Shown in pieces: positions 12,707 to 24,985 of a stretch of DNA of 64,000 nucleotides; position 1 is the first letter of the stretch, and each line of letters opens with the position of its first letter. The stretch comes from Agrocybe praecox. Taxonomy: Eukaryota > Basidiomycota > Agaricomycetes > Agaricales > Agrocybaceae. The notes under the pieces were generated by a model. The model ran no database searches and was not told the origin of the DNA. It saw nothing but the letters and a program-made list of their open reading frames with translations. The position numbers and the translations under genes are program-made. The stretch covers positions 659,618-723,617 of the forward strand of contig OZ024850.1 of assembly GCA_964017145.1 (NCBI GenBank). The letters are read 5' to 3'.

Positions 12707-14305
12707 CTAGTACACCATGGAAGACATATCTGCACGGATACGGTTGTAGTCCAGCAGACCCTCGACGCTTCCAACAGCAGCAATAGCAATCTATGGGAGG
12801 GAAAAGAAGCAATTAAAATGCGGGATGCAAGAGAATAGTTAATCGAAACGTACATCCTTGTCCCAAAGGTATTTCTGTGCAACTCGCTTGATTTCGTCGA
12901 CGGAAACGGCGTCAATAGCGCTCTCAATTTGCTGGGGAGTGAATCTCCTGCCACTGGTGACGAGTTGACGACCGATATCTTCAGCAACGGCAGTGGTTCC
13001 ATCAAGACCCAAAAGCAGACCCGCCTTGAGCTGGTTCTTGGCCCTCTCAACTTCGACAGATGTAGGAGCAATGGTCATACGAGTCCATTCACGGAGAGTG
13101 AAATGTGTCAAGTCGTCCAAGTTCATCAAGTTCTCAGAGACCATGTAGATACCCCAGAGACCAGTGTCAGAGTAGGAAGTGGAGAAGGACATGAAGGAGT
13201 TGGCGAGGTTGTTCGACGACACGATGTGGGATAGACGAGAAGAGGTCAACGAGGCGCTTCCGAGGCTGCGGTCCCAGTTACCGAAGATAGTCTGCATGAC
13301 CATCATGGGGAAGTAGTCGGGAGAGCTCCAGCCGACACCCTCAACAGCAATGGCGATGTTAGCGGTGGGCAGCTCATCATTGCGGATGCGAACTTCTGAA
13401 CCAACGAAGGTTGTCTTGGGGTGGGAAAGCCGACCGAGGGGGATAGGGTTGGGGGAAACGGGAAGGGAAGAGAAGTGCTTCTTGGCGAGCTCAACAAGCT
13501 CATTGTGGGAGACACCACCAGTACCAACAAGCACCATCCTGTCGGCAGTGTAGTTGGTCTTAATGTAGGATGCAAGGTCGTCACGCTTTATTGAAAGGAT
13601 GTTCTTCTTGGGGCCAAGAATTGTACGACCAAGGGCTTGCCCTGTTGTCATCGTCATTAAGGCCAGAATACTTGAAACGAAAAGGTGCGTATGTCGTACC
13701 TTGGAAAGCAACGGCGTGCAAATGGTCGAACACAACCTCTTCCATCTGCTTGTCGACCTCTTGCTGTTCTCTTAGAATAACATCACGCTCCCGCTCAATT
13801 GCTGAGTTCTCCAACTTCGAATTTTGCAGAATATCACTGATGATATCCACGGCAGCAGGAACATCCTTGCGGAAGCTCTTGGCGTAATATACGGTCTGCT
13901 CTCGTGATGTGTAGGCGTTCAAATGGGCACCAAGGTTCTCAACTTCGAGTTCCAACGCGTGTTGTGAGCGGCGACCAGTGCCTTTGAAGGCCATATGTTC
14001 CAGGAAGTGAGCAGTTCCGTTCGTCTTGTCTGTCTCCGCACGGCTTCCAGCATCAATCCAAACACCAACTGTGGCGGTCTGAGCGTGAGGTTGGGCTTCC
14101 GTAGCCACCGTTAATCCATTAGAAAGGGTGGTAACTTCGGTGAAAGGAGATCCAGTGGTGTTGTGTGCTGTTGCGAATCCACGGATAGCTCGCTGGCAAA
14201 TTTCCTTTAGTTTCTGTGGAAATAAGTATTTTCAACGAGCAGAGAACTCACTGGATTGCGCGCAGCGCCCCTCAGAACACGGCTCAGAACCGTTCTAGAC
14301 ACCAT
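12707..14305 (-). CDS. MAS1: Mitochondrial processing peptidase, beta subunit
   Basis: Four exons (14305-14252, 14213-13700, 13641-12854, 12790-12707) join in frame to 479 residues, the usual size for MPP beta. The N-terminus is a short Arg-rich presequence ([17 protein letters not shown]). The inverse zinc-binding motif HFLEH lies in [12 protein letters not shown], and a downstream conserved segment ([19 protein letters not shown]) supplies the third ligand region. The C-terminal M16 half is complete and ends SSMVY. The intact HxxEH shows this is the catalytic beta subunit rather than the inactive alpha subunit. In the family, MPP removes presequences from imported matrix precursors, and in some fungi beta doubles as a core protein of complex III. 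The intron at 13642-13699 splits the [12 protein letters not shown] junction, which reads exactly as in homologues. Confidence 0.95.
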
Positions 14306-15155
14306 TACAGCAACGTATAACAAGTTTTTTTGGTGAAAGCAATGCTCGCCTTTCGGAATATCACGCAACACCGTAGTCGGAGTCTGCCGGAGCCTTCTGA
14401 AGACTGTTCATGTGATCTATGCCGCCCAATAGAAATTAGCCTTTTTCAGTGGTTACGCATTGCGCAAGGTACTTATTAGCTCCTATCCAAACAATGGCAG
14501 GATGCGGATATCTATGAGCTCACATGGCGAGTCTTAAGGGTTTGCGGGCATTTACTAAAGATTCAAGCAGAAGCATCTTTGTGTCGGACAGAACCATCCC
14601 TATCCTAAGATAGACTCGTCGCAAATCGTCATTTTCTATCGGTGGACGTTAGCCTTCTACAAATAAGTCACCGCCCATCATAGTAAAAGCGTTGTCGATA
14701 TCTATGTCTCGATATACCTCAACATCCAACGTATATATGAATGTTACATGGCCTGCCGGAACATTTCCTCCGACATTTATAGTTAACCGGAGGGGTCTAG
14801 AAGACGCTGCACAGGGTTAGTGCTTGAAAACTATGTTCTCTCTTTACAAGAAATGCTCTTTCTTGGATCGCTTCAGCGCTACGATAATACAGGCCAGTTA
14901 CAAGCCTGATATCGTGTTAAACCTTCAGGGTAAGTTGCCAGTATTTACTCAAAGACCATTTTAATTTCACATAGGTTGTCAAACGAAGAACGTTGAGGCC
15001 TCACTATTTAGTGGCTGCCTGCAGCCTGCGAAGAGCTACGAAATATAAGTTTGACCACAGTATAAATGGCCCGCTGAAGGGCGGAGGTGAGTAATGAAGC
15101 TTTGCATGATTCGTGACTCGGGACATCAGATACAGTTCACATCGACGCATTCGTA
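14306..15155. other. Intergenic, upstream of MPP beta
   Basis: These 850 bp lie between the 3' end of the CoA-transferase gene and the start of MPP beta, both on the minus strand. I see no gene, RNA or repeat in it; it should contain the MPP beta promoter. Confidence 0.4.
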
Positions 15156-16895
15156 TTACTTCCACACAGGTGCATCAGCATCTAGGCGCATTGGTGCTCC
15201 CCAATCGTCGTCGTCCGCGTACGTAGAGCCTTCCCTTACAGGAGTTGCTCTTAGGATGGCAGCATGTCTCAGTGCAGTCATCTTCTTGCCCTTTCCGCCA
15301 TCTTTTCCTTTTCTTTCAATCCAAGTCGTACTCAGCGATGCGATTTCGTCGTCTGTTCGGCTTGGAAATGACTGTGTAGAAGGGCCAAATGCTTCTATGG
15401 GGTCGATCCGGCCTAGAGATCGAATCCAATTACCAACGGCTGCGAGAGAGACACGGACTTCGTACGAGCCGCCTTCCGTGATCATCTTTGCGATGGCGAC
15501 ATTGATCCCAAAAACCAGAAAATACGCAGCAGCGTGGTCAATAGCTTGCATTGGAAAAGGTTTAGGCGCCCATTCTAATTGGTTGCCTTGAGACGTCATA
15601 AATGAATGAAAGGCATCGCCTTCATCCGCGTTGAAGCCTGTTGCTGTTTGAACCAAAGAATCAAACTCGTCCACTGTCAGCAGGGTGAGGGTACAAGATC
15701 AAAACAAATGGTACATACCCCACGCCTGTCTGCCCAGGGTCCATCCCACCCCCAAGCTCGTAGACTGGCGTATACTACCCCCTTTACTCTGAGTCTGAGA
15801 ACGTCTTCAACTCCGAATCCTCGACTTCCGAGGCCTCCAGGACGGTAAGCCTGTAAAAATACATGGGCACCTTGGACAAGCTTGGTCAATTTCTTGACAT
15901 CCTCCGACAAGCTCAGGTCGAGTTGAGTAGTGCGTTTGCCGAGAGATGTCTCGACGTCTATACCTGGCAGAGATGGCAATTTGGGTGAGGTAACCAAGAG
16001 TACTTGCGCACCATGAGCAGCGAGCGTTCTGCCTGCAATAGGTCCTGCAAGGACTCGACTAAGGTCCAAAACCTTCACATCTGAAAGAGGACGTTTACTT
16101 CCAGTTTGTAATTGCATTTTCTCTGCTTCGCCGACCTGCTTTATTTCGACAACTTGAGCGTCGGTTAGAGCTTCCCCGTGAGCAGAACTTTCCCATTCTT
16201 CCCTCCTACGTAGTTTAAAAACACACATGCCGCGTTTTGCACACTCGTCTTCGAGAACTTGCCCATCCCATTCTTTTATCGCATCTGCAACTTGGGATCT
16301 TGATGCAGGCGATGGACTGTCAGAAAGGCCGAGAATGGAGAGAATTCCTGCTCTATGACTGATGAAAACATCAATTTACTGGAGCCCTGATCTATAATTC
16401 GTAACTTACTGAGGAAAGTTGGTGTGGATCCTCACCCATGACTCGTCCTTCGTACGGTAGAGTCCAGCGATGTTGTCCCACAAGTCACCGGGTGGTACTG
16501 AATCGTCTATTGAATACCATGCTTCGCTGTCTAGATAGATGTTAATAAGGGTAGGGAACATGTATTTGAATTGACTCACGAAACGATAAAGCTGCGTGCC
16601 TAGCATCCACAGTCACCTCTTGTTCTATTCCTGTGCGAAGGTAATGCAGATATGCAGCAGAAAGACCTGCAAGACCTGTTGAGATCTATCACAATCAGTC
16701 AGAAAGAGAGAACATGGTTTTTTTTAGTTCTTAGGCACTAACCTGTGCAGCGAATCCTAGACGAAATGAAGATCGAATAACATTTTCAGGATTTCCAGTA
16801 AAATTTAAATTATGGAGTAAACGTTCCGGCAGGCCGTGTTGTATCCATATATTTCGAATAGCATGAACATTGATTGCTGAGGTATATTGAGGCAT
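15156..16895 (-). CDS. CoA-transferase family III (CaiB/BaiF) protein
   Basis: The protein starts MPQYTSAINV at 16895 and is built from at least five exons. An N-terminal part carries the Tyr/Trp-rich SEAWYSIDDSVPPGD and GLYRTKDESWVRIHT segments. The core then reads VKVLDLSRVLAGPIAGRTLAAHGA, the nucleotide-binding region of the family, followed by the LDLS, AYRPGGL and DGPWADRRG segments. FDSLVQTATG is the place where the catalytic Asp of formyl-CoA transferase sits, and the Asp is present here. The intron near 15680-15711 is best read with a GTACCA donor, because this keeps the catalytic segment in frame. Family III enzymes move CoA between carboxylic acids; the substrate cannot be read from sequence. 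The arrangement, with a partial domain before the canonical start of the fold, is common in fungal members of the family. Confidence 0.85.
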
Positions 16896-17549
16896 AGAGT
16901 ACTGTAAAGGTTTTGGCTATGATGGGCGGAGAGAAAGACCAATATTTGACTCGACGAGAATCGTTAAAAATGACCGGAACATCCGAGCTGATAGGAAGTG
17001 ACGATCTCCGACGCAAATACGCTCGCTTGTCCCTTGTGTGTCATGTACGTTTGCAATGAATAGTTCTCGACGTTTTAAGGGATGCAAAGGCGCAATCATA
17101 TGCTTGTTGGTTCAACTTCGTAGAACTGAGGGTGGCTTTCGGTGTGGCTGGTATGATGATGGTTAAAGCGCTAACTTCTGAGATGTATTTAGATTCTCTA
17201 TTTCCGGTGTGTAGCTGAAGCTCGATATGACCAAACGTAATTTCTGAAGGGAAACCCACGATGAATATTCGGATCGCTGAGCGCTGAGCGCTAGCCGTTA
17301 ACGTTAAAACGTTAACACCAGATGCAAGCCTGCGTGTTTTTGTGTGAAAAATAGTAAGAAACACATTGTCCCGTTTTTGCATAAATTTGGACGAAACACG
17401 TACGAAATAGCGGCAGCGGCGGCAGTAACATTAAGTCACATGACTAATTAATGACGCGTCGCAATTTCGGGAATCGGAATGTCCTCATAAACCACTGTTT
17501 CCCGCAAGTTTCCTGAGTTCTTCAAATTCCCCCTTCTCGACGATTGAAT
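16896..17549. promoter_or_regulatory. Divergent intergenic region, CoA-transferase / PPPDE-Trx-PUL gene
   Basis: These 654 bp separate two divergently transcribed genes and must hold both promoters. A palindrome-like run, GTTAACGTTAAAACGTTAAC, lies near 17296-17315. Minus-strand reading frames here show no family signal. Confidence 0.4.
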
Positions 17550-19953
17550 ATGACTGCCAAAGTAGCACTTTATGTTTACGATCTCAGCAATGGAATGGCA
17601 CGGCAGTTATCTCTACAGTTGACCGGCAAACAAATCGATGGTATTTGGTAAGTAGATCATGCACTGTGTAGTGGTATTACTACTACGATTGGGCTAAAAC
17701 CATCTAATAGGCATACCTCTGTCGTTGTATTTGGGAAAGAGGTCTTCTACGGGCAAGGAATAAATATCACAGCTCCAGGCAAATCTCATGTACTTGCTTG
17801 TGTTTATCAAGTCCGACTTGTGTCAAGATTTACCAAGACCATTTCGAATTTCTAGCATGGACAACCCCTTCAAATTATAGACGTGGGAGAGACATCGATA
17901 GATGAGGAGACATTCAATGATTACTTGAACGAGATGAGAGAGCATTATACCGCCGACAAGGTACGCCTCTGCGTTTTCTTGTATTACGTATGCTTACTGA
18001 ATGTCATCAGTATCACTTGCTAGGTAATTCCTTCCAAATAACATTGAACAGAGAGCTTATTGAGGAACAGAGTTCAACTGCAACTCATTCACTGACGACT
18101 GTGTCGGATTTCTAACTGGTCAAAGCATTCCACCATTCATTAAAGGTGAATGACACATCAACAAACCCGTTACGGTCTCTTAACAAAACTTTACGCCACA
18201 GATCTCCCTACTGACTTCCTTTCTACACCATTTGGTGCTGCATTACGACCTACAATCGACGCCATGTACAGGCGTCCTGGCTCCAGCACGCGGCCAACAG
18301 CAGCAGCAGCCAGTACATCTCCAAACCCAGAACTTGCCGCATCCATTTTACAAGCGGTCGCATCACAGGCACAGCAAACGAATGGATACCCTTCGCAGCC
18401 CGCCACTGAATCGTTGACGTCACCCATCCACATCATCACTAATTCCGCATCGTTCAGCAACTTTTTGAAGACTCACAGGGCAGCGGTCGCATTTTTTACT
18501 AGTGAAACGTGCCCGCCATGCAAGATGATCGAGCCTGTTCTTGAACGCCTATCAGAAGAGAAAGGTGTGATTGACCGGAGGGAGGGAGCTGGCTTTGCGA
18601 AGATCGATATTGATGGTGTTGGAAGTGGTCTTGCCTCCCAATGGAATATTCGAGCAACCCCAACTTTCTTGTTCTTCTTGGACGGGAAAAAGGTCGGTCT
18701 ATGTGTTTTATTTACAATTCGGTCTTCTGATAGTCTATGAAGCTTGAGGAGCTTCGAGGAGCAGACGCGAACGAATTAAGGACCCAAGTCGATCTCTTGC
18801 TTTTCCAGGCTTATCCTCGTACGTGTACCTTTGCTTTTAAATTACTCCGAACTCACCATACGACAGCACATCCACACACATCCACCCCCATGCCTACCAT
18901 CCAGGCACTTTCCATGAACCCAATTATTTTTTCACAGGTACCCGCACTAGACACTGCATTAAGCAAGCTTTTGTCATTCATAGATGAACAATCGACCTGG
19001 GCGGACTCTGCGACTCAAAGTAGAGCAAGCGTCAAAGGGGTTCTGTCCAGCAACGTTCTCCCGTACTTGAAATCACGATTCCAACCACCCGCACAGCCTC
19101 CTAAGACACTTCCTTCTGTGACGCCCGCCGTTCTATCCTCCTGGACGCAAGCATCTTCAGCCATTGTTGCTGAACTTCCTGTAGAATCGTTGTTTCCTCT
19201 TGTAGACCTATGGAGACTTGCTTTACTTGATCCTGCAGTCGGAACGTGGATAGCATCTTTGCCGCCGAACGTCGCCTCTCGGGATCCCATAAACATCTTC
19301 CTCCCCAAAGCTGTTAGTGCACACGACATGATTGGATCCAAAGGAGCGCGCAACTATATCCTGACTGTACTCCGTTTCTTATGCAATGCTTTCTCTAGTT
19401 CCGCTCTGTCGCATAAATTGCTCAGAGATAGTGGAGCGCGCAATCAAATTTCGGCAGTCCTGATTCCGAGCTTGCTACACTCTGACGCGCTCGTTCGCAC
19501 CGCTTCGGCGAGTCTGGCTTTCAATATTGCCGCTGTGCTGCAGAAGGACAGGGTGGAGAGCGTACGACTCGGACGTGGGATACCCGCTGATTCGGAGGAT
19601 TATCTCGCCGACTGGGAAGTTGAAACGGCCAGCGCAATTCTGGAGGCATTGGATAGGGAGAAGGACAATGAAGAAGTTGGTGCGTGACACCTTCTCATCT
19701 CTGACTTGTTTGTTATAATGGAGTCTAATATCGTTCAACTACAGTTCATCGCCTTGCAGCTGCATTAGCATTTTACCTTCGTCTTTCACCACAGTATGAA
19801 AGTCAGATCAAACCCCTTTTGGAGGTCCTGCAGAGTAGAGATCTGCTCAAGAGCAAACTTGCCAAGGGTTCGGGATGGAATGTAGATGGAGGAATTTCCA
19901 AGAAAGACGTTAGAAAGCTCGTAGACGAGATTGCCGTCAAGCTTTGTGTCTGA
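17550..19953 (+). CDS. PPPDE (DeSI-type) peptidase - thioredoxin - PUL domain fusion
   Basis: About nine short introns are removed to give one protein of three domains. Residues 1 to about 140 are a PPPDE isopeptidase: the catalytic His sits in GIWHTSVVVFGKE and the Cys in EFNCNSFTDDC, as in DeSI-1. A Ser/Ala-rich linker follows. Next is a thioredoxin fold with active site CPPCK and the cis-Pro motif ATPTF. The C-terminal 300 or so residues are helical and match a PUL domain, the Cdc48-binding module of Doa1/PLAA. Within the families, DeSI proteins remove SUMO or ubiquitin and PUL domains dock on Cdc48. The combined role, a Cdc48-linked isopeptidase with a redox module, is inference. All catalytic residues are intact. 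Introns include 17648-17710, 17790-17855 and one joining DGKK to SMKLEEL. Confidence 0.9.
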
Positions 19954-20874
19954 TTCTTTTTTTTCCTGTTCGGATTTCGGAATTTATTCATCTATTTATT
20001 GCTTTTGTTGGACAGGTAGACAGACTTTGTTTGTGTATGTTAGACTGGATGCTTACTCCACGGGTAGGACGCATGTTATAATTTATTTACATAGATCGAA
20101 TCGAAAGTAGTGATCAAACATCGCGGGAAACTAGTATTTACCAGCTTAAAAATAGATTTCCACCAGCGCTAAATTTTTTAGTGCGTACTTGAGCACCTCT
20201 TGCGTACTACTCCGCTGAGGCTTGGCCAACCAATGCAAATATTATGACCGTTAAACGTATAAATGACCTAATAAAAGGTTGGTCCCACATAGTCAGTAAA
20301 TATTTTTGTATGCGTACCAATACAAGTCAGATCAGACGGTATTAAAAAAAACGCAACCAGTTTTTACATTTATTTCATTCTTTTCTAATTCTCTTCTAAC
20401 ATATAACTGCATCTACTGAAATATCTTACGCTGTCCTTCTTATAATACTTATAACACTCCGGCTACATGTTGCCGGAAAACCGGTTTCGAATATAAATAA
20501 GCCCAATCGAAAGGGTTCCCTGCGAAGTTCTTTGAGCACGCCGAAATAATTGCAACGACATCATGATCCACTAAAATATATGTACGATGCCTTCTGAAAA
20601 CTTTTCTTAGAACGAAATATGATCCGGACCCGGTGTCGGAAGAGAAGAGGAATTATCACGTGAACGGGAGGAAGCGAGCCGAATGCCGGACAAGAGAAGG
20701 AATAAAAGTACTGGAAGCGGGTTCATTCGTTACTCTTTCGTGGACTTAGACGTATTAGAACTAGATTGCCTTTCCTCTCTATCTCCACTATATATCTGGG
20801 ATTAGATACTACCCAGTTGTCGTCTGTCCGACGCCATATTCTATCTTTCTTGACCTTCACTGACTTCTTTGCCG
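19954..20874. other. Intergenic, upstream of carnitine acetyltransferase
   Basis: These 921 bp lie between two plus-strand genes. A CCAAT element lies near 20229-20233. The region just before 20875 is pyrimidine-rich, as in fungal promoters. I see no gene. Confidence 0.4.
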
Positions 20875-23051
20875 ATGCTCAGACTTACCGCCAGCGCATC
20901 TAAGCGTGTTATAGTACGTTTTTGCCCTTCCAACAATGTGTAATGTGTCTGACTATTGGTTTAGCGTCCTTCTCCAATAATAATGACCCGCAAATCATCT
21001 TCGTTACCAGCCGGATATGTGGAAGATCCCAAAGCACCTGCTATGCTCCGATATGAGGCATCATTACCCAGACTACCTGTCCCAGCACTAGAATCAACAT
21101 GCGCCAAATATCTAGAGACCGTCCAGCCTCTTGTTACCCCAGAAGCCTATTCAAAGACCAAAGCTGCAGTGTCGTCATTCTTGTCATCACCTCTGGCAGC
21201 TGAACTCCAGAAACGGTTGAAGGATCGTGCTGCCGCACCCGAAACGCTCAGCTGGCTCAGCGACTGGTGGAATGACGCCGCATACATGGGATACAGAGAC
21301 CCTGTCGTCGTCTATGTCAGCTATTTCTTCATCCACATGGACGACCGTCTACGGAGGGATCCTGCCAAACGAGCTGCTAGCTTGATCAAAGCTATGCTGC
21401 CCTTCAGGGAGCTTGTAGAAAGGTACACATTTATCCATTCTATCACCCTATCCTTCCATCTTACCGTTTTTACAGCGGACGTCTAGAACCCGAAAAAATT
21501 CGCGGTGCTCCTCTTAGCATGTCCTCATATAAATGGCTCTTCCATGCATCACGTTACCCCGTCAAACCTTCTGATACTGCTGAGAAATTTGACCCCAAAT
21601 CCAACAACCACATCGTCGTCCTCCGTCAAAACCGCTTCTACGTGGTACCCCTTGCTAATGATGCGGGAGTAGAATTCAGCGCTGCTGAAATCGAGGCACA
21701 ACTCCAAAACATCATTGCTCATGCTGGCAAAACACCCTACCCTACCCCACTCGGTGCCCTCACATCTGATAACAGAGACTTATGGGCCGACGCCCGTGAT
21801 GCTTTATTAGCAGCATCGCCCTCTGGCAAGAATGCGGAACTACTGAAGAAGATTGAAGGGGCTATGATTGTTCTTGCTTTAGATGACACAAAACCCGTCA
21901 CACGTGAAGATATCAGCTGGCAGACATGGGTGGGCAATGGTCGCAATCGTTGGTACGACAAGCATCAACGTAAGCCCTCAATTAAAGGTTGCTATCTATA
22001 GCTTTCTAACAACTTCAACAGTTATCGTGTACGAGAATGGAAGGTCCGGGTTCTTGGGTGAACATTCTTGTATGGACGGAACCCCAACTTTGAGGATGAA
22101 CGAGTTCATACTTGCCTCATTGGCTTTGAACAAGATCGACCTCGGTCCCGAACAAGTGGTTGCCTCGAAACTACCAAAAGTAGAGGAGCTGGTCTTTGAA
22201 ATTAACGACCAAGTAAAGCAACTCGTTAAGGATTCCGAAAAACGCTTTGACGAGCTCGTTGGCAAGCACGATCTTCATGTGCTACACTACGAAGGATTTG
22301 GCAAAAACTTCACGAAACAACACAAAACTTCTCCTGACGCTGCTGCGCAGCTCATCAAGCAGCTTGCTTTCCAAAAGATGTTCGGTCGCCCCGGAGTCAC
22401 TTACGAGAGTGCCCAAACACGCAAATACCAGCTTGGACGTACGGAGGTTATCCGAAGTGCTAGTAACGAGAGTAAGGCGTGGGCTGAAGCTATGTTGGAT
22501 CCTAAGGTTACTGTAAGTCATTCTGCAATTTCGTGATTGACATGCTCCTTAACTCTTCGTTCCAAGGACCCTGTTCACCTCCGTACCCTTTTCACTCGCG
22601 CTGCCACCCGTCATATCCAATATGCCGCATGGGCCGCTGACGGCCAAGGCGTTGACAGACATCTTTTCGGTCTGAAAAAACTCCTCAAGTCCGATGAGCC
22701 AGTACCCGAAATTTACACCGACCCCTCGTTCTCCAAGTCAAACCACTGGGAGTTAAGCACGAGTCAGCTCAGCAGCCCTTACTTTAATGGCTGGGGCTAC
22801 GGAGAGGGTGCGTACAAATTGTAGTTGAATCTCTTTTTCCAGACCGTTTACGCTCTCTCTTTCTAGTTGTTGAAGACGGTTATGGTCTATCATACTCCAT
22901 CGGGGATGATTATATCCGCTGGACTATCACCAGCTTGAAGAGGGAAACTGCTGTGCTTAAGCACTACCTGGCTGAGGCTGCATCTGAAGTTAAACATATG
23001 TTGGAAGCGGCGGCCAAGAAAGACAAAGAAGCTGAAAAGACCAAGCTATAA
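20875..23051 (+). CDS. CAT2: Carnitine O-acetyltransferase
   Basis: Six exons join in frame to 635 residues; introns are 20914-20964, 21423-21475, 21970-22021, 22513-22566 and 22808-22866. The catalytic His lies in GFLGEHSCMDGTP and the carnitine/CoA-site motif STSQ in ELSTSQLSSPYFNGWGYG. Both are typical of the choline/carnitine acyltransferase family, and the length fits the acetyl-specific member. The enzyme moves acetyl groups between CoA and carnitine, so that acetyl units can cross peroxisomal and mitochondrial membranes. The tiny first exon encodes a basic, hydroxylated leader (MLRLTASASKRVI) like a mitochondrial presequence. A second in-frame ATG at 20983 sits before the conserved LPAGYVEDP. 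The C-terminus ends TKL, a weak peroxisomal-type tail. Dual targeting is therefore possible, as known for yeast Cat2. Confidence 0.93.
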
Positions 23052-23343
23052 TCTTCGCGACGCGTTAATGATGTTATTTTCCCCTTTTTCTCTGGACGAT
23101 AACCCGGGATTTTTATACACTAGTATACATCAACTTTATTGGAGTACTCACCCACTTTCTCTGTAAATCTATACTCTTCAAAAGTATCAAGAAAACACTA
23201 TGTACATATACTTGGCCCTGTTTTTCGCTTCACGTAATGCTTTGATGTGATCTATTTGTCAAGAGTTCGCGCTCACACGCGCCTCGTCGTTCATCTCTTT
23301 CTTCCCCACACAGCAACAGCAACATCTCTTTGAAGGAATAAAA

Positions 23344-24290
<947 letters not shown>

Positions 24291-24985
24291 ATCATTTTAA
24301 TCAAAAAAGTCGGAAACATCTATACAACATTGACTTCAGAATCGAGCTTCCTATATGTGCCCTATATACCAAGGATATAATAAACTCAAATCTTCGTTTC
24401 ACTGATATCTTGTGCGCCAGTATGTCGTTGGTACGCACCTATACCTATTCCGAACTTTGGATAGATTTAAATAGAAGTGAAATAACTTTGGAGATGACAA
24501 ACAGAAGAAAGGAACAACCATCGTGTTTCTTTTACCGCGCCCTACTTTTGAATCATGGCGAACACTGTTGCAGAGGATTCGAAGTTGATGGTTCACCGTG
24601 ACACTTGTGTTCCGTTTCTTTTGCAAGTAAATATCATATTACCATACCGAAGCAGAGAGGTCATCAACGTAAACATGAGTGAGACAGAAAAGGGAAGCCA
24701 AAATAACGAAATGATTCTGCAATAGATAACACAAGGAACAGCGAAAGGAAGCAATACAGTCGATAGCAATTACATAGTCCCAAATTGACCTTGGCAATTT
24801 AATCATAAATTATGTTTAATTATATCCCAGTTTGGTTTCGTATCCGTCTGCCTATGCCTATGCCTATGCCTTGACGTGGACCGTTGATAATACTGCGATT
24901 TTCCACAATGTTATGGACGTCCACCTGTGAGGCACCAGTGTCGACAAGAAGCGTATTATTGCAGCGCATTACGCTCCACAACACT
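24291..24985. other. Convergent 3' region, EBP-like gene / large helical-repeat gene
   Basis: This 695-bp stretch holds the 3' ends of two convergent genes. A minus-strand frame at 24820-25062 overlaps it and might be an alternative last exon of the helical-repeat gene, but no clean splice joins it in frame. Confidence 0.35.
24849..24870. repeat. Short tandem repeat, TGCCTA units
   Basis: About three and a half head-to-tail copies of the hexamer TGCCTA. It lies downstream of the stop I chose for the helical-repeat gene. Confidence 0.6.

Noticed and set aside
12583..13071. 162-codon minus-strand frame overlapping MPP beta
   Set aside because: It is an out-of-frame shadow of the MPP beta exons.
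4770..16895. PDR transporter near a CoA-transferase as a secondary-metabolite cluster
   Set aside because: No polyketide, peptide or terpene synthase, P450 or pathway regulator lies nearby; MPP beta and other housekeeping genes intervene.
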